Positions 51,908 through 60,289 of a DNA stretch of 64,000 nucleotides are shown in pieces. How positions within the stretch are numbered: the first letter of the stretch is position 1; each line of letters begins with the position of its first letter. A program made the translations under genes and the position numbers. A model generated the notes under the pieces. It was not told where the DNA came from. It did not search any database and saw only the letters and a program-made list of their open reading frames with translations. This DNA comes from Catonella morbi ATCC 51271 (GTDB lineage: Bacteria; Bacillota; Clostridia; Lachnospirales; Lachnospiraceae), in assembly GCF_000160035.2 (NCBI RefSeq), contig NZ_KI535368.1:372001-436000 (forward strand). The letters are read 5' to 3'.

Positions 51908-53050
51908 ATGAAAAATAGAAGAATGTTTATTAGAATGATTACAGCCTCTCTTATGAGACGAAAGTCAAGAATGGTGATAGCTCTTTTAGCGATAGCAATC
52001 GGTGCTGCCATACTTTCAGGGCTTGTAACCATTTATTATGATGTGCCAAGGCAGATGGGAGCTGAGTTTCGTAACTATGGTGCCAATATGATACTTACCC
52101 CTACAGGCAGCAGATTTACCTATGATGAAATGAAGGCAGCAACGGATATTGTGACAGCTAATGAACTTGTGGGAGCTACACCTTTTCGGTATGAAACAGT
52201 TCGTATGCATGAACAGCCAATCCTGGCTGCGGGAACTGATATGGAGGGGGTTAAAAAGACAAGTCCGTACTGGCTTGTAGATGGAGAATGGCCTAAGGCG
52301 GAAGCTGAGCTTTTACTTGGAAAACAGATTTCGGACAGCCTTGAACTTAAAATCGGAGATAGTGTTACGGTAAGCTTTACTCCTGAAAACGTAGCTAAGG
52401 ATCAGGAGGATAATACCATAGATTTCAAGGTGACAGGCATACTAAGTACTGGCGGAAGCGAAGAAGACTATGTATATATGTCAATGTCCGATATTGAAAG
52501 ACTTGCTGGAGCAGAAGGAAATATTGACCTTGCAGAGGTAAGTATATCCGCTTCGGGAGATAAATTAAATAAATATGTTTCTGAGATAAATGATAAGATA
52601 CCTGAGATAAGCGCCGGACTTGTAAAAAGGGTTACAGCCTCTGAAACTACAGTACTTTCAAAGCTTCAGGCTCTGGTATTTCTTGTAACTGTTATAGTGC
52701 TTGCACTCACTATGATTTGTGTGGCAACAACAATGACGGCTGTTGTTACTGAAAGAAGAAAAGAGATAGGACTCAGAAAAGCAATAGGAGCTTCTGATTC
52801 AAGCATAATCAAGGAATTTATGGGAGAAGGTATCCTTCTAGGAGGTCTTGGCGGAGTTATAGGCTCACTTATAGGTTTTGCCTTTGCTCAGACTGTCAGC
52901 GTAAATGTATTTGGAAGTTCTATTTCGTTCAGACCTTTGCTTGTACCGATTACAATTATAGTTTCAATAGTGGTTACGGGAATTGCCTGCCTTATACCGA
53001 TAAGGACAACAACTAAAATAGATCCTGCCTTAGTATTAAAAGGAGAATAA
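51908..53050 (+). CDS. Fet-type ABC transporter permease 2
   Basis: This 380-residue permease is similar in layout to the previous one, with MIRMITASLMRRKSRM-like N-terminus and TERRKEIGLRKAIGASDSSIIKEF in the C-terminal core. The two permeases would pair as a heterodimer with the ATPase that follows. It matches FetC/Cj1662. Confidence 0.88.
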   Translation: MKNRRMFIRMITASLMRRKSRMVIALLAIAIGAAILSGLVTIYYDVPRQMGAEFRNYGANMILTPTGSRFTYDEMKAATDIVTANELVGATPFRYETVRMHEQPILAAGTDMEGVKKTSPYWLVDGEWPKAEAELLLGKQISDSLELKIGDSVTVSFTPENVAKDQEDNTIDFKVTGILSTGGSEEDYVYMSMSDIERLAGAEGNIDLAEVSISASGDKLNKYVSEINDKIPEISAGLVKRVTASETTVLSKLQALVFLVTVIVLALTMICVATTMTAVVTERRKEIGLRKAIGASDSSIIKEFMGEGILLGGLGGVIGSLIGFAFAQTVSVNVFGSSISFRPLLVPITIIVSIVVTGIACLIPIRTTTKIDPALVLKGE

Positions 53051-53052
53051 AA

Positions 53053-53745
53053 ATGAGCTTGTTAGAGTTGAAAGAAGTATATAAAATATATGGAGACCTT
53101 CATGCACTTGATAATGTAAATTTTAAGGTTGAAAAGGGTGAATGGGTATCTATAATGGGACCATCCGGCTCCGGTAAGAGTACAATGATGAATATAATCG
53201 GCTGTATGGACAAGCCTACCAAGGGCTCTGTTCTCTTAGACGGAGTGGATATAGCTAAGGAAAGTGCCAAAAACCTTACCAATATCCGCAGGGATAAGAT
53301 AGGACTTATCTTCCAGCAGTTCCATCTTGTAAATTACCTTACAGCCCTTGAAAATGTTATGCTTGCACAGTATTATCACAGCATTACCGATGAAAAGGAA
53401 GCTATGGAGGCTCTTGACAGGGTAGGGCTTGCAGACAGGGCTAAGCACCTTCCAAGTCAGCTCTCAGGCGGTGAGCAGCAGCGTGTATGTGTGGCCAGGG
53501 CACTTATCAACCAGCCTGAGATTATACTTGCAGATGAACCTACAGGAAACCTGGATGATGCAAATGAAGAGGTTGTAGTTGAACTTTTCAGAAAGCTTCA
53601 CAGTGAAGGTACAACCCTTATAGTGGTTACACACGATATAGAGGTTGCAGAGGTGGCACAGAGGATGATAGTGCTTCGTAACGGAAAGATATCCAAGGAA
53701 AATGTCAATAATAACTTTACAGGACATATCAGGTTTCATGAATAA
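53053..53745 (+). CDS. Fet-type ABC transporter ATP-binding protein
   Basis: This 230-residue ATPase has Walker A GPSGSGKST, Q-loop LIFQQFHLVNYLTALENV, signature QLSGGEQQRVCVARAL, Walker B IILADEPTGNLDDANEE and switch VVTHDIEVAEVAQ. It starts two bases after permease 2. It matches FetD/Cj1663. Confidence 0.94.
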   Translation: MSLLELKEVYKIYGDLHALDNVNFKVEKGEWVSIMGPSGSGKSTMMNIIGCMDKPTKGSVLLDGVDIAKESAKNLTNIRRDKIGLIFQQFHLVNYLTALENVMLAQYYHSITDEKEAMEALDRVGLADRAKHLPSQLSGGEQQRVCVARALINQPEIILADEPTGNLDDANEEVVVELFRKLHSEGTTLIVVTHDIEVAEVAQRMIVLRNGKISKENVNNNFTGHIRFHE

Positions 53746-53817
53746 TAAGATTTAATTTAGTTAGATAAAGTTTAAATCGTTTACTATAGTTTATGAAAAA
53801 ATATGAGGAGTGAAATA

Positions 53818-54261
53818 ATGAAAAAATACATTAAAACGGTCAGTCTTTTCACGATAATAGCTATGTTGACTGCCTGCGGGGGAAGTACAAAGCTTGCTGA
53901 CGGAAGCTATGAGGGTAAAAGCTCGGTCTATACCAATCCTGACGGCTCAGATGCGGGTAATGGTTATGGTGTGGTTAAAATCACTGTAAAAGATAATGCA
54001 ATTACAGAATGCAGCTTTAAAACCTATGAGCCTGACGGTAAGGAAAAAGATTCTGAATATGGTAAAAAGCAGGGCAGTGTAGCAAACAGAGATTTCTACA
54101 ACAAAGCTCAAAAAGCAGTAAAGGCCTGTGATGAGTATGCAAACAAGCTTGTTCAGAGCGGAAATCCGGATGATATTGATGCAATTTCGGGAGCAACCAT
54201 TAACCATGATCAGTTTGCAGAAGCTGCCAAGATAGCTCTTGATGCGGCAAAAGCGAAATAA
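53818..54261 (+). CDS. FMN-binding domain lipoprotein
   Basis: This 147-residue protein has a lipoprotein signal (lipobox LTAC, Cys at about residue 20) and an FMN-binding domain ending in DAISGATINHDQF. The SGAT threonine is the usual site for covalent FMN attached by an ApbE flavin transferase; apbE is not in this window. The ATG at 53818 follows GAGGAG. Such lipoproteins carry electrons at the outer face of the membrane in flavin-based electron transfer. Its place after the iron ABC set suggests it reduces iron (inference). Confidence 0.88.
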   Translation: MKKYIKTVSLFTIIAMLTACGGSTKLADGSYEGKSSVYTNPDGSDAGNGYGVVKITVKDNAITECSFKTYEPDGKEKDSEYGKKQGSVANRDFYNKAQKAVKACDEYANKLVQSGNPDDIDAISGATINHDQFAEAAKIALDAAKAK

Positions 54262-54264
54262 TAA

Positions 54265-54783
54265 ATGAAAATAACAAAATTTTTTATGCATCTCTTTTTA
54301 GTGGCAGGTGCGATATTTTTAACAGTGGGAGTCCCTTTTATGATGACAGATTATTATAAGGGGCTCTTCTCTTCTAATGAGGTGGATGCAGTGTCAAGTC
54401 CGTCTGTAGTTATAGACAAGCCTTCAGGAAATTATATAGTGCTTATCAATACAAGGCTTCACAAAGATAAAACTAATCTTGACCGGTGGATATCTTTTTT
54501 CAGCGGAGAAGAAACAGACATTATTTTTGAGGATATAGCCTGTACAGTGGCGGAGGGGGATGCCAAAGGACTTGAAATGGCACAGAGTTTTCAGTCTAAG
54601 CTTCCTGAGAATCAGATGAAGATAAAAGAGGAGGAGGCTGTGTTAGTTGTTTCAAGAGCGGAAGAAGGAAAATTTGATATTCTACTGATGTCGAAAGATT
54701 TTGCCGACTCCTACAAGCTTAGAGAGAAAAATCAGAACTATATTGAGGATATAAAGTTTACAGAGGAGAAAAAGTCTGAATGA
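54265..54783 (+). CDS. Membrane-anchored protein, unknown function
   Basis: This 172-residue protein has one N-terminal membrane helix (about residues 7-27) and an extracellular domain of about 140 residues (GNYIVLINTRLHKDKTNLDRW, EEEAVLVVSRAEEGKFDILLMS). It begins 4 bases after the FMN-binding gene and overlaps the next gene by four bases. I do not recognise it; the operon position suggests a subunit or partner of the flavin complex. Confidence 0.7.
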   Translation: MKITKFFMHLFLVAGAIFLTVGVPFMMTDYYKGLFSSNEVDAVSSPSVVIDKPSGNYIVLINTRLHKDKTNLDRWISFFSGEETDIIFEDIACTVAEGDAKGLEMAQSFQSKLPENQMKIKEEEAVLVVSRAEEGKFDILLMSKDFADSYKLREKNQNYIEDIKFTEEKKSE

Positions 54784-55334
54784 GAAAGTTAAATGCTATT
54801 GTCAGTCTGCTGCTAATAATATTATTTTTAATTCATACTATAGCAGGTTCATTTCAGATGATGAAAATAATTCCGGGTGGAAATGAGATGATGAAAAACC
54901 TCTCCTACTTTATGCTTTTTCTGATAGGAGTGCATATTCTTATAGGAATCAAGCTTACAATTGACTCTGTTAAAATAGGGAGAAAATCAGGTAAATTTTA
55001 TTTTAGGGAAAATGCAGTTTTTTGGACAAGGAGAATAACCGGCTTTACTATGGTAGTGCTTATAATCTGTCATGTAGCATTATTTACAAGTAATGGTATG
55101 GTATTTAGATTAAATGATTATAATGAAGTACAGCTTGTTTTATCCATACTTTTAGTGCTTGCTCTTCTTATACATATACTTGCCAATATAAGACCTTTAC
55201 TTATATCCTTTGGGATTTCGGGTTTTAGGCTTTATGTTAAAGACATATTACTGGTGCTTGCGATAATATCACTTTTGGGAGCATTCGCTTTTGTGATTTA
55301 CTATCTCAGATGGAATATAATGTGGAGGTACTAA
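54780..55334 (+). CDS. Cytochrome b-like membrane anchor of a fumarate-reductase-type complex
   Basis: This 184-residue protein has five membrane helices. His residues fall within four of them (LFLIHTIAG, FLIGVHILIG, LIICHVALF, LLIHILANIRP), the pattern of a di-haem cytochrome b. It sits directly before the flavoprotein and Fe-S genes, the C-A-B order of B. subtilis sdhCAB. Sequence identity to known SdhC is too low for me to see directly, so the call rests on the histidines, topology and position. Confidence 0.65.
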   Translation: MRKLNAIVSLLLIILFLIHTIAGSFQMMKIIPGGNEMMKNLSYFMLFLIGVHILIGIKLTIDSVKIGRKSGKFYFRENAVFWTRRITGFTMVVLIICHVALFTSNGMVFRLNDYNEVQLVLSILLVLALLIHILANIRPLLISFGISGFRLYVKDILLVLAIISLLGAFAFVIYYLRWNIMWRY

Positions 55335-55337
55335 ATA

Positions 55338-56954
55338 GTGGTAAATATAATAGGGGCAGGACTTGCAGGACTGTCGGCGGCCATAAGCCTTGCTAAGAGC
55401 GGAATAGCCTGCAATCTCATTTCCAATTTTCCGTCTGAACGGGCACAGTCTGTTATGGCTGAAGGCGGTATAAACGGTGCACTAAATACTATGGGTGAAG
55501 AAGATAATACTGAAAATCATTTTGAAGATACTGTGAGGGCAGGCTGCAATATAGCTGATGAGGCTATGGTAAGGGGGCTTACGGAAAATGCTCCCGGTAT
55601 AATCAGGTATTTGAGCAGCATAGGAGTTCCTTTTAACTTAAAGAAGAATATTATACAGCAGAGAAATTTCGGCGGTCAGAAGAAAAAACGAACAGCCTAT
55701 GCAAAAAGCAGTACAGGCAAGGTAATTATGACTGCTCTCATAGATGAAGCAAGAAGATATGAGGTTTTGGGACATATAAGAAGATATGCCAACCACGAAT
55801 TTTTGCACTTAAGGCTTGAAAATGACGGAAAGATCTGCAAGGGTGTGGAAATAAGGGATAGTTACACAGATAAGTATTATTATCTGGAAGGGAAAGTAAT
55901 ACTTGCTTCCGGCGGATTTACAGGAGTATTTAAGGGACTTACTACAGGGACTACGGCCAATACGGGAGATATTACGGCTAAGGTATTTGCTCAAGGGGTA
56001 AGACTTGGCAACCTTGAAATGATACAGTATCACCCTACTACAATAGGAATAGCGGACAAGGTCTGTCTTGTGTCAGAGGCTGCAAGGGGAGAGGGCGGAA
56101 GACTGTTCATTTACAAGAATAATGAAAAATGGTTTTTTATGGAAGAGAAATATCCTGAATTAAAGAATCTTATGCCAAGAGATGTGGTTTCAAGGGAGAT
56201 GTACTTTGTAAGCAGGGATAACGAAAATGCTCAGGTTTATCTGGATATGACAGGACTTAGCAAGGAAGTCTGGACTGAAAGACTGCCTGACTTAAGGGAA
56301 GAAATCATTCATTATTTAGGTATTGATCCTAAAAAAAAGCCAATCCCTGTTAGTCCGGGCATCCATTATTTTATGGGTGGCATAGATGTAGATATAGAGC
56401 ATAAGACAAATGTGGAAAACCTGTTTGCGGCAGGAGAATGTTGCCTGGCTTATCATGGAGCTAACAGGCTTGGAGGCAACTCACTTTTGGGGGCTATCTA
56501 CGGTGGCAGAAAGGCTGCAGAAACTATAATTGCCTTGACACGTAAGGAAGAAAAGTCTGATAAAACCAATGAATCCGTCACAATACAGGAAATTACTACA
56601 GATGTAGAAAAATATAAAGCTGAATTTGAAAATGCTAAAGAAAGCTTTATAATAGAAGTAAGAGATATTTTATTCAAAGCTATGGGCATAGTCAGAGATG
56701 AAAAAATGTTGTCAGAGGGCTTAACTGCACTTGATAAAATATCGGAAAAAAATTTGAATGAAAGAGAAAAAGATAGGCTGAGATTTGCAAAAGCTCTTAT
56801 TTTAAGTGCGATTTACAGGAAAGAAAGCAGAGGAGCTAATTACAGGGAAGATTATCCCGAAAGAAATGATGAGTATAAAGGTATGACAAGAGCTATAATT
56901 AACGGAGATACAGTGAACATAGAGATGTGGAGAACAGATGGAAGTATTAATTGA
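55338..56954 (+). CDS. Fumarate reductase/succinate dehydrogenase-type flavoprotein
   Basis: This 538-residue protein has the FAD motif IIGAGLAGLSAAISLAKSG, VMAEGGINGAL, IQYHPTTIG, SEAARGEGGRLF, MPRDVVSREM (catalytic Arg region), HYFMGGIDVD and GANRLGGNSLLGAIYGGR. The His that holds FAD covalently in classical FrdA is replaced (ERAQSVMAEGG), so the FAD should be non-covalent. It would transfer electrons between a dicarboxylate or other acceptor and the Fe-S subunit. Overlap with the next gene is 17 bases. Confidence 0.9.
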   Translation: MVNIIGAGLAGLSAAISLAKSGIACNLISNFPSERAQSVMAEGGINGALNTMGEEDNTENHFEDTVRAGCNIADEAMVRGLTENAPGIIRYLSSIGVPFNLKKNIIQQRNFGGQKKKRTAYAKSSTGKVIMTALIDEARRYEVLGHIRRYANHEFLHLRLENDGKICKGVEIRDSYTDKYYYLEGKVILASGGFTGVFKGLTTGTTANTGDITAKVFAQGVRLGNLEMIQYHPTTIGIADKVCLVSEAARGEGGRLFIYKNNEKWFFMEEKYPELKNLMPRDVVSREMYFVSRDNENAQVYLDMTGLSKEVWTERLPDLREEIIHYLGIDPKKKPIPVSPGIHYFMGGIDVDIEHKTNVENLFAAGECCLAYHGANRLGGNSLLGAIYGGRKAAETIIALTRKEEKSDKTNESVTIQEITTDVEKYKAEFENAKESFIIEVRDILFKAMGIVRDEKMLSEGLTALDKISEKNLNEREKDRLRFAKALILSAIYRKESRGANYREDYPERNDEYKGMTRAIINGDTVNIEMWRTDGSIN

Positions 56955-57654
56955 AATAAAAAGGCAGGAGACTTCAGAAAGCAAGCCATATTTTCAAAGT
57001 ATCAGACTTAACTTGGAAAAAGAAAATCTCACAGTTGCAAGCCTGTTACGTGAAATCAATGCTGAACCTGAGATAAAGGACATAGAGGGGAAGCCGGTTT
57101 CACAGATAAGCTGGGAGTGCAGTTGTCTTCAGAAAAAATGCGGAGCCTGTGCCATGCTTATAAACGGAAAGCCAAGGCTTGCCTGCGATGCATTTCTAAG
57201 GGATTATGTTAAAAAAGGCAAAATAAGCCTTGCTCCCTTTAGTAAATTTCCTGTTATAAAAGATTTGATTGTGGATAGGAGTATACTGTATAATAATCTT
57301 AAAGACATAAAAAATTATCTTGATAATGAAATAAGCCTTACGGATAAAAACACCGATACGGCTTACGAGGCTTCAAGATGCCTTATGTGCGGCTGTTGTC
57401 TGGAGGTCTGTCCTAATTTTTATGTAGGTGGAGATTTTTATGGAGCGGCTTCTTTTGTACCTGCTACAAGGCTGATAACAGGATCTGAAAAAGGTGAGAA
57501 TAAGGGGCTTAAAAAAGAATATAATGAGCATATTTTTAAGGGCTGTGGAAAGTCGCTTGCCTGCAAGGACATTTGCCCGGCAGGAATAGACATGGATAAG
57601 ATGTTAAGCAAGTCAAATGCGGTAGCTGTATGGAAAAGGCTTATGAAAAAATAA
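56938..57654 (+). CDS. Fumarate reductase/succinate dehydrogenase-type iron-sulfur subunit
   Basis: This 238-residue protein has a [2Fe-2S] site (WECSCLQKKCGACAM then ACDAF), a [4Fe-4S] site (SRCLMCGCCLEVCPN) and a third cluster site (GCGKSLACKDICPAGIDM). It overlaps the flavoprotein gene by 17 bases. With the cytochrome b-like protein it makes a complete three-subunit membrane complex. It is the last gene of the iron operon apart from the following thrH. Confidence 0.92.
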   Translation: MEVLIEIKRQETSESKPYFQSIRLNLEKENLTVASLLREINAEPEIKDIEGKPVSQISWECSCLQKKCGACAMLINGKPRLACDAFLRDYVKKGKISLAPFSKFPVIKDLIVDRSILYNNLKDIKNYLDNEISLTDKNTDTAYEASRCLMCGCCLEVCPNFYVGGDFYGAASFVPATRLITGSEKGENKGLKKEYNEHIFKGCGKSLACKDICPAGIDMDKMLSKSNAVAVWKRLMKK

Positions 57655-57667
57655 ATGGAGGGTTATT

Positions 57668-58273
57668 ATGAATAGTATAGTTTGTCTGGATTTGGAGGGA
57701 GTTCTTATTCCTGAGATATGGATAGAGTTTGCGGAGGAGACGGGAATAGAGGAACTTAGACTTACTACAAAGGATGAGCCTGATTATGATAAACTTATGA
57801 AACGCCGTCTTCAGATACTTAAGGAAAATAATTACGGAATTAATGAGATACAGAAGGTAATAGAGCGTGTAGAACCTTACAAGGGGGCTAAGGAATTTCT
57901 TGATGAGCTTCGTACCTTTACTCAGGTACTTATTCTAAGTGATACTTATAAGGAATTTGGCCTGCCTGTAATGAAGAAGCTTGGAAGTCCTACGCTTTTT
58001 TGTCATGAACTTGAAATAGCGGAAAACGGAGAGATAACAGACTACAAGCTTAGAAAAAACGGAACTAAACTTGAAACAGTTAAGGCTTTACAAAGCGTAG
58101 GCTTTGAAACCATAGCGGCAGGGGACAGCTACAATGACCTTGGAATGATAAAGGCAAGCAAGGTGGGATTCTTATTTAGAAGCCCGGATAGGATTAAAAA
58201 TGAGAATCAGGATGTACAGACAGTGGAAAGCTATGAAGAGCTGCTTGAGGAAATTAAGAGGATAACCTTGTAA
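57668..58273 (+). CDS. thrH: HAD phosphatase ThrH-like (phosphoserine phosphatase/homoserine phosphotransferase)
   Basis: This 201-residue HAD enzyme has motif I CLDLEGVLIP, VEPYKGAKEFLDEL, ILSDTYKEF (motif II), KLRKNGTKLETVK and motif III AAGDSYNDLGMI. This matches Pseudomonas ThrH, which dephosphorylates phosphoserine and can transfer the phosphate to homoserine. AGGGTT precedes the start, 13 bases after the Fe-S gene. It could supply phosphohomoserine for ThrC (20.8 kb). Confidence 0.88.
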   Translation: MNSIVCLDLEGVLIPEIWIEFAEETGIEELRLTTKDEPDYDKLMKRRLQILKENNYGINEIQKVIERVEPYKGAKEFLDELRTFTQVLILSDTYKEFGLPVMKKLGSPTLFCHELEIAENGEITDYKLRKNGTKLETVKALQSVGFETIAAGDSYNDLGMIKASKVGFLFRSPDRIKNENQDVQTVESYEELLEEIKRITL

Positions 58274-58349
58274 AAGTGAATGAAAAAGAGTATTATATAG
58301 TCACGTCCTTATACGGATGCATAATTATAAAAGAATAGGAGCGGAAATT

Positions 58350-59477
58350 ATGAGAAACAAGAAGAAGATTTGTATTTTACTTACGGCGGCAGTAATGCTT
58401 GGCAGCTTTACATTACCACAGGTGCCTGCGGTTGTGAAAGCGGATGAAGTAACAGTAGGAAGTGACAGTATATCTCCTTTGGGTACGGTAGAAAATCCTG
58501 CAGAAGGTAACCTTGCTGTTTCAGACAAGTTTCCGGGTAAGGATAATCTGGAAGTGTTATTTTCGCAAAAAACACAACTCAAATCAGCGTTGACTTCGTC
58601 AGATAAGGCAAAGCTTGACAATTATTTTAAGTTTACTCTGGCAGAAGATGCCTGGGTTTATCTAGGAACAGGCCTGTCCTTGAATAATCATGAAGGTGTG
58701 ACTGTTAAGGTTAAATTATACAGTGATGCTGCCTTTTCTAAGGAAGTAGGTTATTTTGAGTACGGGTATTGGACCTCAAAAGCAAATAATGAATTTACTG
58801 ATGTTTTAAAGGCAGGTACATACTATGGACATTTGCAGGTTAACCATGCAAACTACGGAGACTTTGACGGAAATATTAACTTAAAAGGAGTTGCCTTACC
58901 TTTAAAGAATTTAATTAAAACTGATTATAAGGTAAGTAAGAATAAAAGTAAGGCTACTGTAACCGTATCCACAGGGCTTGGAGAACTCTTTAATTTTGCA
59001 CAGTTCAGAAGCGGCAAGGTAGGAAATGATGCCGATAAAAATGCGACATACTGGGGACGTAGAAACAGCTATGGCTGGCTTAATTCCGGAGACAGAAAAG
59101 CTATAGAAATTAAGTTAAATGATAATAATACAATGAAGTTTGATGTAAAGAAAAACGGATATTATACAGTCAGAGTCACTGATAAATATATGGTTGATAC
59201 AATTTATGCCGAAAAGAAGGCTACAAGCTTCTCTAAGTTTTTCAAGGTGAAAGGAATAGACGATAAGGCTCCTGTAGTTAAAGGCGTTAAGAATGGCGGA
59301 AGTTATAGAAACGGTGTAAAAATAGTATTCTCAGATAAAGATACGGGCATCAAGTCTGCTAAGCTTAACGGTAGGTCTGTAAAGTCAGGAGTGACAGTGA
59401 GCACAAGAGGCAGTTATAAACTTGTAGTAAAAGATAAAGCGGGAAATTCCAGTATTATAAGTTTTAAGGTTAGATAG
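58350..59477 (+). CDS. Secreted protein with C-terminal Ig-like domain, unknown function
   Basis: This 375-residue protein has a signal peptide (about residues 1-31, ICILLTAAVMLGSFTLPQVPAVVKA), a first domain of jelly-roll type (about 60-180), a central beta-rich part and a C-terminal Ig-like segment (DDKAPVVKGVKNGGSYRNGV to KLVVKDKAGNSSIISFKV). The ATG at 58350 follows AGGAGCGG. No membrane or sorting motif is visible, so it is probably released or held non-covalently. Confidence 0.75.
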   Translation: MRNKKKICILLTAAVMLGSFTLPQVPAVVKADEVTVGSDSISPLGTVENPAEGNLAVSDKFPGKDNLEVLFSQKTQLKSALTSSDKAKLDNYFKFTLAEDAWVYLGTGLSLNNHEGVTVKVKLYSDAAFSKEVGYFEYGYWTSKANNEFTDVLKAGTYYGHLQVNHANYGDFDGNINLKGVALPLKNLIKTDYKVSKNKSKATVTVSTGLGELFNFAQFRSGKVGNDADKNATYWGRRNSYGWLNSGDRKAIEIKLNDNNTMKFDVKKNGYYTVRVTDKYMVDTIYAEKKATSFSKFFKVKGIDDKAPVVKGVKNGGSYRNGVKIVFSDKDTGIKSAKLNGRSVKSGVTVSTRGSYKLVVKDKAGNSSIISFKVR

Positions 59478-59640
59478 TATAAGCCGGGATTTCGGATAAT
59501 ATAGGCTACAGAACTTTATATCAGGGTTTTGTAGTCTATTTATATTTCGCTTATGCAATCTTCTGCCGGCAAATAAACCTGCAAAGCAGTATTATTTATT
59601 GTTGAAATGTTACAATTTTGGCATTTGTATGAAAACTCAC

Positions 59641-59669
59641 TTGACAAATCTAATTGTATGCAATATAAT
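59641..59669 (+). promoter_or_regulatory. Consensus promoter of the redox operon with an overlapping dyad
   Basis: TTGACA at 59641-59646 and TATAAT at 59664-59669 are exactly 17 bases apart. A dyad TTGTATG-N9-CATACGA overlaps the -10 (59655-59677), and ATTGTATGCAAT lies within it. This is the expected position for a repressor such as the OhrR-like MarR protein encoded at the end of the operon (inference). Confidence 0.75.
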
Positions 59670-59722
59670 CATACGAAAATAAATAGTTAGTTCTATAAAA
59701 TAAACTTCAGTATACTGTTTAT

Positions 59723-59778
59723 CCGACCTCACTATACAGAATAAGAGGTCGGTGACCTGTAGCGTGAATTATTGTTGG
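59723..59778. repeat. Dispersed repeat family B, half copy
   Basis: CCGACCTC pairs with GAGGTCGG around TACAGAATAA, and GTGACCTGTAGCGTGAATTATT follows, matching one half of the 34380-34553 element. It lies in the leader of the gpx operon. Confidence 0.65.
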
Positions 59779-59801
59779 TTGTTTAAGAAGTTGAGGAAAG
59801 T

Positions 59802-60269
59802 ATGAGTTTTTATGATTTTAAAGCAAGACTAATAAACGGCAGGGAGGTGTCGCTTGAGGAGTATAAAGACAAGGTGGTACTTGTAGTAAATACTGCCAGT
59901 AAATGTGGTTTTACACCGCAGCTTACAGGGCTTACTAAACTTTATGAAAAATATTCGGACAAAGGTTTTGTAATTCTCGGATTTCCCTGTAATCAGTTTG
60001 GAAAGCAGGATCCTGACAGTGAAACACGTAATGCATGCCTTCTGAACTATGGAGTAAGTTTTCCGATGTTTGACAAAATAGATGTAAATGGTGCTAATGC
60101 ACATCCGTTATTTAATTATCTTAAGGAAGAAGCCGGTGGTATTTTAGGAAATGATATCAAATGGAATTTTACTAAGTTTCTGATAGATAGAAATGGCAAG
60201 GTTGAAAAAAGATTTTCTCCGTTAACTAAGCCGGAGAAAATAGAAACCTATATAACGGAACTCTTATAA
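59802..60269 (+). CDS. Glutathione peroxidase-family thiol peroxidase
   Basis: This 155-residue protein has the GPx motifs [16 protein letters not shown] (Cys in place of selenocysteine), [14 protein letters not shown] and WNFTKFLID. Cys-type bacterial GPx enzymes usually use thioredoxin as donor, and a thioredoxin and reductase follow. The start follows TTGAGG. It removes peroxides in the cytosol. Confidence 0.94.
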   Translation: MSFYDFKARLINGREVSLEEYKDKVVLVVNTASKCGFTPQLTGLTKLYEKYSDKGFVILGFPCNQFGKQDPDSETRNACLLNYGVSFPMFDKIDVNGANAHPLFNYLKEEAGGILGNDIKWNFTKFLIDRNGKVEKRFSPLTKPEKIETYITELL

Positions 60270-60289
60270 TTACTTAGAATTGAGGTTTT

